A DNA stretch of 64,000 nt from Pseudomonas fluorescens (GTDB lineage: Bacteria > Pseudomonadota > Gammaproteobacteria > Pseudomonadales > Pseudomonadaceae): contig NZ_CABVIX010000002.1 in assembly GCF_902498185.1 (NCBI RefSeq), forward strand, positions 1 through 64,000, given 5' to 3'. Both the position numbers and the translations under genes were made by a program. Positions 17,308 to 25,379 of this stretch are shown here, piece by piece; position 1 is the first letter of the stretch, and each line of letters starts with the position of its first letter. The notes below the pieces were generated by a model, which was given only the letters and a program-made list of their open reading frames with translations, was not told the origin of the DNA and did not search any database.

Positions 17308-18714
17308 ATGCGCTGTCTGTCGTTGATCTGCCTGCTGATCTTCAGCCTTCCGGGCTTTGCCCTCGACCGTACACGGACCGAGGGTTACCTGTTGCCCAAT
17401 GGCCTGCAGGTGATTCTCAAGCCCGGCTACGAACGTGATCACGTAGCTATCCGCCTGGTGGTCGGGGTCGGCCTGGACGACTTCAACTGTGAGCAGAAAG
17501 AGCTGCCGCACCTGCTCGAACATCTGCTGTTCAGCGGTATCGATGAAACCGGCGAAGGTGGCCTCGAGGCCCGCATGCAGGCGCTGGGTGGGGAATGGAA
17601 CGCCTACACCAGCAGTACCGATACCACCTTCGTAATCGAGGCGCCGGCGCGCAATCAGCGCAAGGTCCTCGACCTGCTGCTTGCGGTGATCCACGACACC
17701 CGCATCGACGCCAAGGCGCTGGCCACGGCCAAGAAGATCATCGAACGCGAGGACGGCGGCCACTATGGCCATCTGCAGCGCTGGCTGGACCGCCAGGACA
17801 TCGGCCATCGCGCCAGTGATCAACTGGCGATCGAGCTCGGCCTCAAGTGCCCCGAGCGTTCTTCGCTTGAAGACATGACCCTTGAGCAGGTCGAGACCTT
17901 GCGCAACCACTGGTACGCCGCCAACAACATGACCTTGATCATGGTGGGAGGGTTCGACCGCTTGCTGCCGGCCTACCTGGAACGCACCTTTGGCGAGTTG
18001 CCTGCGGTGGAACCTGCCGAGCGCCGCGACCTGGAAACCATCACCCAGCAGGCCGAGCACCGCCGCGACCTGACCCGCGGCTGGGTGGGCGACAGCGTCA
18101 AGCTGCACTGGCTGTTCATCGAGCCGGTGCTCGACAACGCCCACGACCAGACCCTCGAGCTGCTGTCTCGCTACATGGACTGGGCCCTGTACGACCAGCT
18201 CCGGCTACGCAATGGGCTGTCCTATGGGCCGAGCATCCAGCGCGAGAGCTTTGGCAACAGCGGCATGCTGAGCCTGAACGCCGACCTTGAACGCCAGGAC
18301 CTCGACAAGGCTGTGAAGGTACTGGAAGCGTTGTTCGAGCAACTGCGCAAGGACGGGCTCGACCCCGATACCTTCGAGCGCATCAAGCAAGCGGCTTTAG
18401 CCCGTGAGAGCTGGACAACCCAGGGTAACAGCGCCCTGGCCGACTATTACTGGGGCGCGCTCAACGACTACAACGATGGGCGTTTCACGGACCCGGTCAA
18501 GAAGCTGCGCCAGGTCACCCTCAAGGAAGCCAATGAGGCGCTGGACGGCTTGCTCAAGGAGCCAGGCTACCTGCGCATCGAGAAGCCGTTACTTGGCTAT
18601 GACGAGCTGTACGGCATGGTGGCACTGGTGCTGGGGCTGATTCTCGCCGCCGGCCTGCTACGCCGTCGGCGCCACACACCGACGCCCCCGAGCGGCGCTA
18701 CACGGGATCGATGA
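17308..18714 (+). CDS. M16-family metallopeptidase with C-terminal membrane anchor
   Basis: A 468-residue protein with a signal peptide (residues 1-18). The inverted zinc motif HLLEH (68-72) is present and a second zinc-binding Glu lies in AKKIIERE about 75 residues later, so the active half is intact. A C-terminal hydrophobic helix (MVALVLGLILAAGLL) and RRRRH tail suggest anchoring in the inner membrane with the peptidase in the periplasm. It starts 36 bases after the Na/Pi gene and 43 before the DUF5924 gene, a probable operon. Confidence 0.87.
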   Translation: MRCLSLICLLIFSLPGFALDRTRTEGYLLPNGLQVILKPGYERDHVAIRLVVGVGLDDFNCEQKELPHLLEHLLFSGIDETGEGGLEARMQALGGEWNAYTSSTDTTFVIEAPARNQRKVLDLLLAVIHDTRIDAKALATAKKIIEREDGGHYGHLQRWLDRQDIGHRASDQLAIELGLKCPERSSLEDMTLEQVETLRNHWYAANNMTLIMVGGFDRLLPAYLERTFGELPAVEPAERRDLETITQQAEHRRDLTRGWVGDSVKLHWLFIEPVLDNAHDQTLELLSRYMDWALYDQLRLRNGLSYGPSIQRESFGNSGMLSLNADLERQDLDKAVKVLEALFEQLRKDGLDPDTFERIKQAALARESWTTQGNSALADYYWGALNDYNDGRFTDPVKKLRQVTLKEANEALDGLLKEPGYLRIEKPLLGYDELYGMVALVLGLILAAGLLRRRRHTPTPPSGATRDR

Positions 18715-18757
18715 ATCAACGGTATCCTGTGCAGGTACTTAATCCAGACGGCCCCCC

Positions 18758-19807
18758 ATGCCCCCAATACCGCAACTCATCCAGCGCGTGATCGAACTGC
18801 TCAAGCGCTACCCCGGGGTCATCGCCCTGGGTGGTTTCCTTTCGGGCATCGGCAGTTTCATCCTGGTTGACCGCCAGGCCGGGCTGGCCAGCTGGATCGC
18901 GGTAATGATGCTGGTCAGCTGGGTCTGGCTGATGCTGGAGAACACCGTCACACGCATGTTCAGCCGCACGTTCAACCGCGAGATCCCGCAACCGCTGCTG
19001 CGGTATGCAACGCAGATGATCCACCAGGAAAGTCTGTTCTTCGTCCTGCCATTCTTCTTCATCACCACTACCTGGAACAGCGGCCAGCTGCTGTTCACGG
19101 GACTGCTCGGCGCGGCGGGACTGATCTCCATCATCGACCCGCTGTACTACCGCTGGCTGGCCCCACGGCGCTGGCTGTTCATGGCCTTGCATACGCTGAC
19201 ACTGTTCGCGGCCCTGCTCACGGCGCTGCCGATCATCCTGCACCTGACTACCTCGCAGAGTTTCAAGTTGGCGTTGATTGCGGCCATGGTGCTGTCATTC
19301 CCGAGCCTGGCGACCAGCTTCCCGATCACCGACTGGCGGCGCGGCGTAGGCTTGGTAGCGCTGACGCTGGCTGTCGGTGGCTGCGGCTGGCTGCTGCGCT
19401 CCTGGGTACCGCCCGCGACCTTGTGGATGACCGAAGTGGCGGTGAGCACCGAGTTGCAGAACCGTACTCCGGGAGACTCGCTCGACGAGGTGGCCGCCAG
19501 CCGCATCCTCAATGCCGGCCTGTACGCCTACACCGCGATCAATGCCCCGCGGGGCCTGAACGAGCGCATCTACCATGTATGGCAGCTCAACGGCAAAGAG
19601 GTCGATCGCATCGCTCTCGACATCAAGGGCGGGCGCAAGGAAGGCTACCGTGCCTGGACCCACAAGCAGAACTTCCCGCCCAACCCGATCGGCCGCTGGC
19701 AGGTGCGGGTGCTGACCGAGGATGGCCAGGTGATCGGCGTGCTGCGCTTCAAGGTGGTGGGCGACGCACCAGCCGCCCAGGGCAAGGCTCAGGCAAAGAA
19801 CCAGTAG
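18758..19807 (+). CDS. DUF5924/DUF2914 membrane protein
   Basis: A 349-residue protein. About six or seven hydrophobic segments fill the first 210 residues (DUF5924 region). A C-terminal soluble domain then has the DUF2914 pattern: YHVWQLNGKEVDRIALDIKG and the RWQVRVLTEDGQVIG ending. The soluble part is probably periplasmic and may bind sugar or envelope components; function is unknown. Its last 19 bases overlap the 3' end of the convergent SpmAB gene. Confidence 0.82.
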   Translation: MPPIPQLIQRVIELLKRYPGVIALGGFLSGIGSFILVDRQAGLASWIAVMMLVSWVWLMLENTVTRMFSRTFNREIPQPLLRYATQMIHQESLFFVLPFFFITTTWNSGQLLFTGLLGAAGLISIIDPLYYRWLAPRRWLFMALHTLTLFAALLTALPIILHLTTSQSFKLALIAAMVLSFPSLATSFPITDWRRGVGLVALTLAVGGCGWLLRSWVPPATLWMTEVAVSTELQNRTPGDSLDEVAASRILNAGLYAYTAINAPRGLNERIYHVWQLNGKEVDRIALDIKGGRKEGYRAWTHKQNFPPNPIGRWQVRVLTEDGQVIGVLRFKVVGDAPAAQGKAQAKNQ

Positions 19808-21018
19808 CAGACCAGGATCGCGGCGATCACGCCCGACAGCTCGGCCAGCAGCGCGCAACCGACGGCGTGGCGGGCACGCTGGATGCCCACTGCACCGAAG
19901 TACACCGCCAGCACATAGAAGGTGGTTTCGGTGCTGCCCTGGATCGTCGCCGCCACCAGGGCCGGGAAACTGTCCACCCCATGGGTCTGCATGGTCTCGA
20001 TCAGCATCGCGCGCGCGGCACTGCCTGAAAACGGCTTGACCAGTGCTGTCGGGAGGCCTTCGACGAACCGGGTGTCCATCCCCATCCATTCCACCGCATG
20101 GCGGATGCCATCGAGCGCCAGTTCCAGCGCTCCCGAGGCCCTCAGCACACCTACAGCGCAGAGCATGGCGACCAGGTACGGCAACAGGCTCTTGGCCACA
20201 TCGAAGCCTTCGCGTGCGCCCTCCACGAAGGTCTCGTACACCTTGACCCGCTTCAACGCCCCGATGACCAGAAACAGCACGATCAGGCCGAACAGGGTCA
20301 GATTGCCAAGGATCGATGACAGGCTGGCCAGCGCTGCGGCTGACAAGGTGCCGAGAAAAGCCATGAACAGCCCCAGCAGCACCGCGCCGGGGATCAGGTA
20401 CGCCAGCACCACGGGATCCCACAGACGCAGCCGCTGCATGACTGCGACCGAGAGCAGGCCGACCAGGGTCGAGCAACTGGTCGCCAGCAGGATGGGCAGG
20501 AACACTAGCGTCGGGTCCATCGCCCCTTGCTGGGCGCGGTACATGAAGATCGTCACCGGCAGCAGGGTCAGGGACGAGGCATTGAGCACCAGAAAAAGGA
20601 TCTGCGCGTTGCTCGCCGTCGAGCTGCTGGGGTTCAGCTCCTGCAATGCGCGCATGGCCTTGAGGCCGATGGGCGTGGCCGCGTTGTCCAGTCCCAGGCC
20701 ATTGGCAGCAAAGTTCAAGGTGATCAGGCCCAGGGCAGGGTGGCCCGGCGGTACCTCGGGCATCAGGCGCGCGAACAGGGGGCCGAGCACCTTGGCCAGC
20801 CATTCGACGATGCCGGCTTTCTCAGCGATCTTCAGGAAACCCAGCCACAGCGTCAGCGTGCCGAACAGCAGGACCATGACCTCGACCGACAGCTTGGCCA
20901 TGGCAAAGATGCTTTCGACCATCGCCGCGAAAATGCCCGCGTTGCCCCCGATCAGCCACTGCGCCATGGCAGAGACGGCAGCCACCAGGAAAAAGCCGAG
21001 CCAAAGGCCGTTGAGCAT
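19789..21018 (-). CDS. SpmA-SpmB fused nucleoside-recognition/Gate-domain membrane protein
   Basis: A 409-residue membrane protein joining two Gate (nucleoside recognition) domains: an SpmA-like N-terminal half (NFAANGLGLDNAATPIGLKAM) and an SpmB-like C-terminal half (GSTETTFYVLAVYFGAVG). In spore formers these are separate spore maturation proteins; in Gram-negatives the fusion is common and of unknown role. The ATG at 21018 follows an SD-like aggggga. It reads convergently with the DUF5924 gene, with a 19-base overlap. Confidence 0.83.
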   Translation of the reverse strand: MLNGLWLGFFLVAAVSAMAQWLIGGNAGIFAAMVESIFAMAKLSVEVMVLLFGTLTLWLGFLKIAEKAGIVEWLAKVLGPLFARLMPEVPPGHPALGLITLNFAANGLGLDNAATPIGLKAMRALQELNPSSSTASNAQILFLVLNASSLTLLPVTIFMYRAQQGAMDPTLVFLPILLATSCSTLVGLLSVAVMQRLRLWDPVVLAYLIPGAVLLGLFMAFLGTLSAAALASLSSILGNLTLFGLIVLFLVIGALKRVKVYETFVEGAREGFDVAKSLLPYLVAMLCAVGVLRASGALELALDGIRHAVEWMGMDTRFVEGLPTALVKPFSGSAARAMLIETMQTHGVDSFPALVAATIQGSTETTFYVLAVYFGAVGIQRARHAVGCALLAELSGVIAAILVCYWFFA

Positions 21019-21088
21019 CCGAAAGTCCCCCTGGAAAATGGGTGGGATCATAGCGTATCGGGGCGCGGGGTTCGCCCCCAATGGGAAG

Positions 21089-21114
21089 CAAAAAGCCCCG
21101 ACGAGTCGGGGCTT
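21089..21114 (-). terminator. Terminator of gltP
   Basis: On the minus strand AAGCCCCGA-CTCG-TCGGGGCTT followed by TTT. It lies about 20 bases past the gltP stop and 70 bases before the SpmAB start, separating the two genes. Confidence 0.85.
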
Positions 21115-21135
21115 CTGGCTCAGCTCAGGGATGGC

Positions 21136-22467
21136 CTAGCGTTTTGCAGTCTCGCCAACCACTGCCGTCTGCTTGCCACGCGAGTGCGGCAGGGAGTTCC
21201 AGTAGCGCTCGCCCTTGGCGGCGTCGTACATGCCTTCCCAGCGGGAGACGACCAGCACGGCAAGGGCGTTGCCGATCACGTTCAGCGCGGTACGGGCCAT
21301 GTCCATGATGCGGTCGACACCGGCGATGAATGCCAGGCCTTCCAGCGGGATGCCGACACTGCCAAGGGTGGCCAGCAATACCACGAACGAAACGCCCGGC
21401 ACGCCAGCGATACCCTTGGAGGTGACCATCAAGGTCAGGACCAGCAGCAGTTGCTGACTCCACGACAGGTCGATGCCGTACAGCTGGGCGATGAAGATCG
21501 CCGCGATGCTCTGGTACAGGGTCGAGCCGTCAAGGTTGAACGAGTAGCCGGTCGGGACCACGAAGCTGCAGATAGCCTTGGGCGCACCGTAGGCCTCCAT
21601 CTTCTCGATCACGCGCGGCAGCACGGTCTCGGAGCTTGACGTCGAGTACGCCAGCACCAGTTCGTCTTTCATGATGCGCATGATCTTGATGATCGAGAAG
21701 CCGAACAGGCGTGCCACCAGGCCCAGCACCATGAAGGCAAAGAAGGCGATGGCGAAGTACACCAGGAGCACCAGCTTGGCCAGCGGCAGCAGCGAGGCGA
21801 AGCCAAAGTTGGCCACGGTCACTGCAATCAGAGCGAACACGCCGATCGGCGCATAGTTCATGATCATGTGGGTGACCTTGAACATGGCTTCCGATACACC
21901 CTGGAAGGTGCGTACCAGCGGCTCGCGCAGGTCGGCCTGCAAGCTGGAAAGGCCCAGACCGAACAGCACCGAGAAGAAGATGATCGGCAGCATTTCACCA
22001 CGCATCAGCGCTGCGAAGATATTCGATGGGATCAGGTTCAGCAGGGTTTCGATAAACGCGTGTTCATGTTGCACCTCGGCGGCGGTGGCCTGGTACTTGG
22101 AGATGTCCACCGTACCCAGGGTGCTCATGTCGATGCCGCTGCCCGGATGGAACACGTTGGCCAGCCCCAGGCCTACCACGATCGCGATGGTTGTCACGAT
22201 TTCAAAGTAGATGATGGTCTTGAGACCGATGCTGCCCAGTTTCTTCGCGTCGCCCACCCCAGCGATCCCCACGATCAGCGAGGAGATCACGATCGGGATG
22301 ACAATCATCTTGATCAGTCGGATGAAGATGTCGCCGGCAGGCTGCAGTACATTACCGATCCACCATGCCTTTTCCGCACTGAAATGGTTCAGCAGAGCGC
22401 CAATCGCGACGCCGAGGACGAGGCCGATGAGGATCTGCCAGGCGAGGCTTAGTTTTGCCTTCTTCAT
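21136..22467 (-). CDS. gltP: Glutamate/aspartate:proton symporter
   Basis: A 443-residue dicarboxylate/amino acid:cation symporter (DAACS) family protein. It has the N-terminal IRLIKMIVIPIVISSLI region, the serine-rich re-entrant loop AYSTSSSETVLP (HP1) and SFNLDGSTLYQSIAAIFIAQ (motif near TM7). Resemblance to GltP is closer than to DctA, because the ASSSETVLP and SFNLDG pattern is the glutamate one. Substrate choice between glutamate, aspartate and C4-dicarboxylates is inferred. Confidence 0.85.
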   Translation of the reverse strand: MKKAKLSLAWQILIGLVLGVAIGALLNHFSAEKAWWIGNVLQPAGDIFIRLIKMIVIPIVISSLIVGIAGVGDAKKLGSIGLKTIIYFEIVTTIAIVVGLGLANVFHPGSGIDMSTLGTVDISKYQATAAEVQHEHAFIETLLNLIPSNIFAALMRGEMLPIIFFSVLFGLGLSSLQADLREPLVRTFQGVSEAMFKVTHMIMNYAPIGVFALIAVTVANFGFASLLPLAKLVLLVYFAIAFFAFMVLGLVARLFGFSIIKIMRIMKDELVLAYSTSSSETVLPRVIEKMEAYGAPKAICSFVVPTGYSFNLDGSTLYQSIAAIFIAQLYGIDLSWSQQLLLVLTLMVTSKGIAGVPGVSFVVLLATLGSVGIPLEGLAFIAGVDRIMDMARTALNVIGNALAVLVVSRWEGMYDAAKGERYWNSLPHSRGKQTAVVGETAKR

Positions 22468-23193
22468 GTCATTACCTTTACTTCAAGTGAACACACCAAC
22501 CTGGCGCTGACCATTGTCCTAGAGCCATCCTAGGCATCCTGCGGACGTATGGCACAGCGCCCGGCAACTGTGCAGAAGGTCGTCGCAGGCGAACACGACC
22601 GCGCTTTGGCCCGCGAAAAAGGCCGCAACTATTGCCATGGGAGGAGGGTCAGTCTAATGCCGGAAACGACTACCCCATGCCGATTAGGCATAAGACAGAG
22701 ACGTAAAAGTGGCGAGCTGCAAAGGAAGAAGATTGGCCATTCGGTTTTCCGAACATGGCCTTAGCGCCATATTCCGGCAGATTTGTCCGAACGCGTTCGC
22801 GTTATAAGAAGAGTGTTCGACAATCCGAATGGTAGCCGAGCGCCACATTCACACGCGTGCCGTACACCAAAAAATATCGATGTACGGTCAGGCCGAAATG
22901 TGTCTTGTAGGATAATTCCTACGTAGGGCTTGGAAACTACACGAGACAAGTGCCTCGGAAGTCAGGTCAGCAAAGTATCATTGCTGAGTTGCTGACCTGA
23001 AACTTCCGATGCCACCCTACCTGACCCGGCCCGCAACGGAGGCACTCCCTGTACCCCTAGGCCACTCCGGTCCTGTTACAACCAGAACAGCCCGACCCCT
23101 TGGTCATGCATCGACTTTCTTCAAGTGACGCACCATAGAAACGCGAATGCATGAATCTCCGGCTTCTATTCAGTTACAACCTGATGAATCTGC
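22468..23193. other. Gene-free 726-base gap with consecutive inverted repeats
   Basis: No convincing gene in either strand. The gap holds the 12-base palindrome CGAACGCGTTCG (22788-22799), CCGTACA-N14-TGTACGG (22860-22887), GTAGGA-TAAT-TCCTAC (22907-22922) and a long inverted repeat at 22956-23008. The long repeat has an 11-bp stem (TCAGGTCAGCA / TGCTGACCTGA), extended by six more pairs after a 2-base bulge, around a 17-base loop. No T run follows, so it is not a plain terminator. It may hold a structured RNA or operators. Confidence 0.5.
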
Positions 23194-23664
23194 TCAGTAC
23201 CAGTTCGGATCGCGCTTGAGCTGTTCGCGAAGCAAGGCCTGCATGCCCTCATCGGGCTCGCCGAGCCAGCGGTATTGGGCATGACGCGTTGGAGACTTGT
23301 CAGCGGGCAGTCCCTCCGGCACTTCTACCAGCATGCCGTAGGCTTCATCCTTGTCCCAGCTGAACGCTACGATCAGGCGCTTGTGCAAGCAGTTCTGCTG
23401 AGTCTCGCACACCGGCCCAACCAGGTATTTGTCGCCATCTTCTTCCACGGCGGACATCTGCTGTTCAGAGCTACCGCTCAGGTTGATCACCCAATCGGGG
23501 AGGCGCTCCTCCTGTTTGACCACGTCTTGCCAGGTTTCCCGATACTCGGGGTCCGTGCCCAACAGCTGGTTGACACGGATCTGGCCGTCATTGGACGCCA
23601 TGGCCGCTGAACCACTGCCGAGCAGCACAGCAGTGGTCAGGGCTGCGCAAAACGTTCTAACCAT
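23194..23664 (-). CDS. Ivy-family inhibitor of vertebrate lysozyme
   Basis: A 156-residue protein with a signal peptide (residues 1-25, ending AAMA). The Ivy domain is recognisable by the disulfide-bounded inhibitory loop region CETQQNCLHKR followed by LIVAFSWDKDEAYGMLVEVP. Ivy proteins act in the periplasm and block C-type lysozyme and endogenous lytic transglycosylases. The ATG at 23664 gives the signal peptide; it lies two bases after the DUF1328 stop, so the two are co-transcribed. Confidence 0.85.
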   Translation of the reverse strand: MVRTFCAALTTAVLLGSGSAAMASNDGQIRVNQLLGTDPEYRETWQDVVKQEERLPDWVINLSGSSEQQMSAVEEDGDKYLVGPVCETQQNCLHKRLIVAFSWDKDEAYGMLVEVPEGLPADKSPTRHAQYRWLGEPDEGMQALLREQLKRDPNWY

Positions 23665-23666
23665 GG

Positions 23667-23849
<183 letters not shown>

Positions 23850-23879
23850 CTATTTTCCGAAATCATTTCGGGACGGCGC

Positions 23880-24164
23880 TTAGAAAACCCAGCGCTCCTG
23901 GGGTACGACAGTGTTCAACGTGGCCGGCGCGGCATTTGTTTCTGGCAGCCGGTCGGCGGCTTGCACCAAGGTGCTGGCTCGCGTGGATTGAATCTGGGCC
24001 AGCAAGGCGGTCTGTGCGGCGACCTGATCGGCCAACCGGGCGGTCTGCCAGCTGTGGTAGAGCTGCCCGGCAACCAGTGTCAACATCAGCGCCAAGGTCA
24101 GAAAAAGGACCTGGCGCAAAGGCAGTGTGGTGATCTGCGTGGTGTTGACATTCTGGCGGTTCAT
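23880..24164 (-). CDS. Hypothetical small membrane-anchored protein
   Basis: A 94-residue protein with one hydrophobic segment (VLFLTLALMLTLVAGQLY, residues about 19-37) followed by a Gln/Ala-rich, probably helical or coiled stretch. No family is recognised. The start at 24164 has an excellent SD (aggagga). A sigma-54 type promoter lies about 45-60 bases upstream. It is 48 bases before the DUF1328 gene on the same strand. Confidence 0.7.
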   Translation of the reverse strand: MNRQNVNTTQITTLPLRQVLFLTLALMLTLVAGQLYHSWQTARLADQVAAQTALLAQIQSTRASTLVQAADRLPETNAAPATLNTVVPQERWVF

Positions 24165-24208
24165 GCCGGCTCCTCCTGCTGTACTTTTTATGAAACCTGA
24201 TAGAAGTA

Positions 24209-24226
24209 GTGCAGCCTGCATGCCAG
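24209..24226 (-). promoter_or_regulatory. Sigma-54 (-24/-12) promoter for the 94-residue protein gene
   Basis: Minus-strand CTGGCATGCAGGCTGCAC has GG and GC separated by exactly ten bases, matching the RpoN pattern TGGCAC-N5-TTGCA at most positions. The predicted start site gives a short leader of about 35 bases containing the SD. This strengthens the call. Confidence 0.6.
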
Positions 24227-24337
24227 CTTTTGAAACAATCAAAATTCCTTACAATTCAATGGCTTATGGTAGATAGGCGAGCCCTGCGGGGACGTATCCT
24301 GCACGATGGCCCCCGCGAGGTCGTGCGATTTGCATGA

Positions 24338-25171
24338 TCAGCCTTCGACCTTGGTTGCCACCTTGAGCAAATCGGCGTCCACCCCCCTTACACCGATGAT
24401 CTGCCGGGCGACTTCACTGGCAATGGATTTCTGCTCGGCACTGACCACTTCTCCAGAGAGACGAACCAGACCGTCCTGACTGGTGACCTTGATGTTCAGG
24501 CCATCAAGATTGCGGCTGAAGCGATAGCTTGTCTGGATCTTGTCGATGATCCAGTTATCCCCAGGCTGCGGGCCTTTTGGCGCATCCACGGGCGTATCGC
24601 GGGCCTTGGCCATGGCGGCGGTGTCCATGCTCACCAGGTTGTTGACCAGGTACACGCCCTCTGTCGAGCGTGCCAGCACACCGGCCAGTTCCTTGGCTTC
24701 AGGGCTGGCCACCTTTCCGCGCAAGGTCACCACGCCTTCGCGGCTTTCAACCTCGATCGGCGCTTCATGTGTGATGCGGCTCCACAACAGGCGAGAACGG
24801 ATGACCGCTCCCAAGGTGGCGTCCTCCAGGCGTTGGGCGTAGGCACGCAGCTCAAGCGGCTGCTCCACCAGCTCCGGGTTGACCTGCAGCTGGTTATCCA
24901 CCTGTTCGATACCCTGGGTCGCCAGTGCGACGCGCTCAGCCAGGTCACGCTCCACCTGGTTTTCCACTTCACCGCTCAAGCGTGCCATCTGGTCCTGGAC
25001 CTGGACCTCGATGCGCAAGGCATTGAGCACACGATTGAGCGTCAGGGCCGTCTGCAGTGCACCTTCGCGCCGCGCATCCTGTACGCCGTCTGCATTCGCC
25101 ATGGGCGACAACAAGGCCTGACCCAGCAATACAGCGGCAGCCGCTGCGGCCAATCGATGGGGAACGAGCAT
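24338..25171 (-). CDS. Periplasmic protein with multiple BON domains
   Basis: A 277-residue protein with a signal peptide (about residues 1-27, ending ANA). Three BON-like units are visible. The first, around residues 40-95, includes the MARLSGEVENQVERDLA segment. The second, around 115-180, includes EVESREGVVTLRGKVASPEAKELAGVLA. The third, near 210-275, includes GLNIKVTSQDGLVRLSGEVVSAEQK. BON domains bind membranes or lipids; relatives such as OsmY respond to osmotic stress. It is divergent from algB across 208 bases and has its own sigma-54 type promoter. Confidence 0.83.
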   Translation of the reverse strand: MLVPHRLAAAAAAVLLGQALLSPMANADGVQDARREGALQTALTLNRVLNALRIEVQVQDQMARLSGEVENQVERDLAERVALATQGIEQVDNQLQVNPELVEQPLELRAYAQRLEDATLGAVIRSRLLWSRITHEAPIEVESREGVVTLRGKVASPEAKELAGVLARSTEGVYLVNNLVSMDTAAMAKARDTPVDAPKGPQPGDNWIIDKIQTSYRFSRNLDGLNIKVTSQDGLVRLSGEVVSAEQKSIASEVARQIIGVRGVDADLLKVATKVEG

Positions 25172-25206
25172 GGAACCTCCTCCTTAGCGTTAAAAACCCA
25201 AGATCC

Positions 25207-25224
25207 TCGCAACCTACATGCCAA
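25207..25224 (-). promoter_or_regulatory. Sigma-54 (-24/-12) promoter for the BON-domain gene
   Basis: Minus-strand TTGGCATGTAGGTTGCGA matches the RpoN consensus (YTGGCACG-N4-TTGCW) closely, with GG and GC ten bases apart. The expected start site lies about 26 bases before the ATG, with an aaggaggagg SD in between. Possible activator sites are the related GCATGCAAGC (near 25287) and CCATGCAACTTG (near 25319) further upstream toward algB. Confidence 0.65.
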
Positions 25225-25379
25225 ATGCAGTGCTGCGCAGAACCTGTTGTTTTTCAAGTAGTTAGCGAATCCTTGAGCAAGCGACTAGCATGCAAGCAAG
25301 AAAATCAATCAGAATTGACCATGCAACTTGCCCGATCTTTCCGACACTAACCAAGATCTATCCCAAAGGAGCGTAGGAA

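Noticed and set aside
20527..21639. 370-codon open frame on the plus strand
   Set aside because: Antisense across the SpmAB and gltP genes and spans a terminator; composition typical of a shadow.
22549..22764. 71-codon frame in the gene-free gap upstream of gltP
   Set aside because: No SD, no recognisable domain, and Arg-rich random composition; treated as noncoding.
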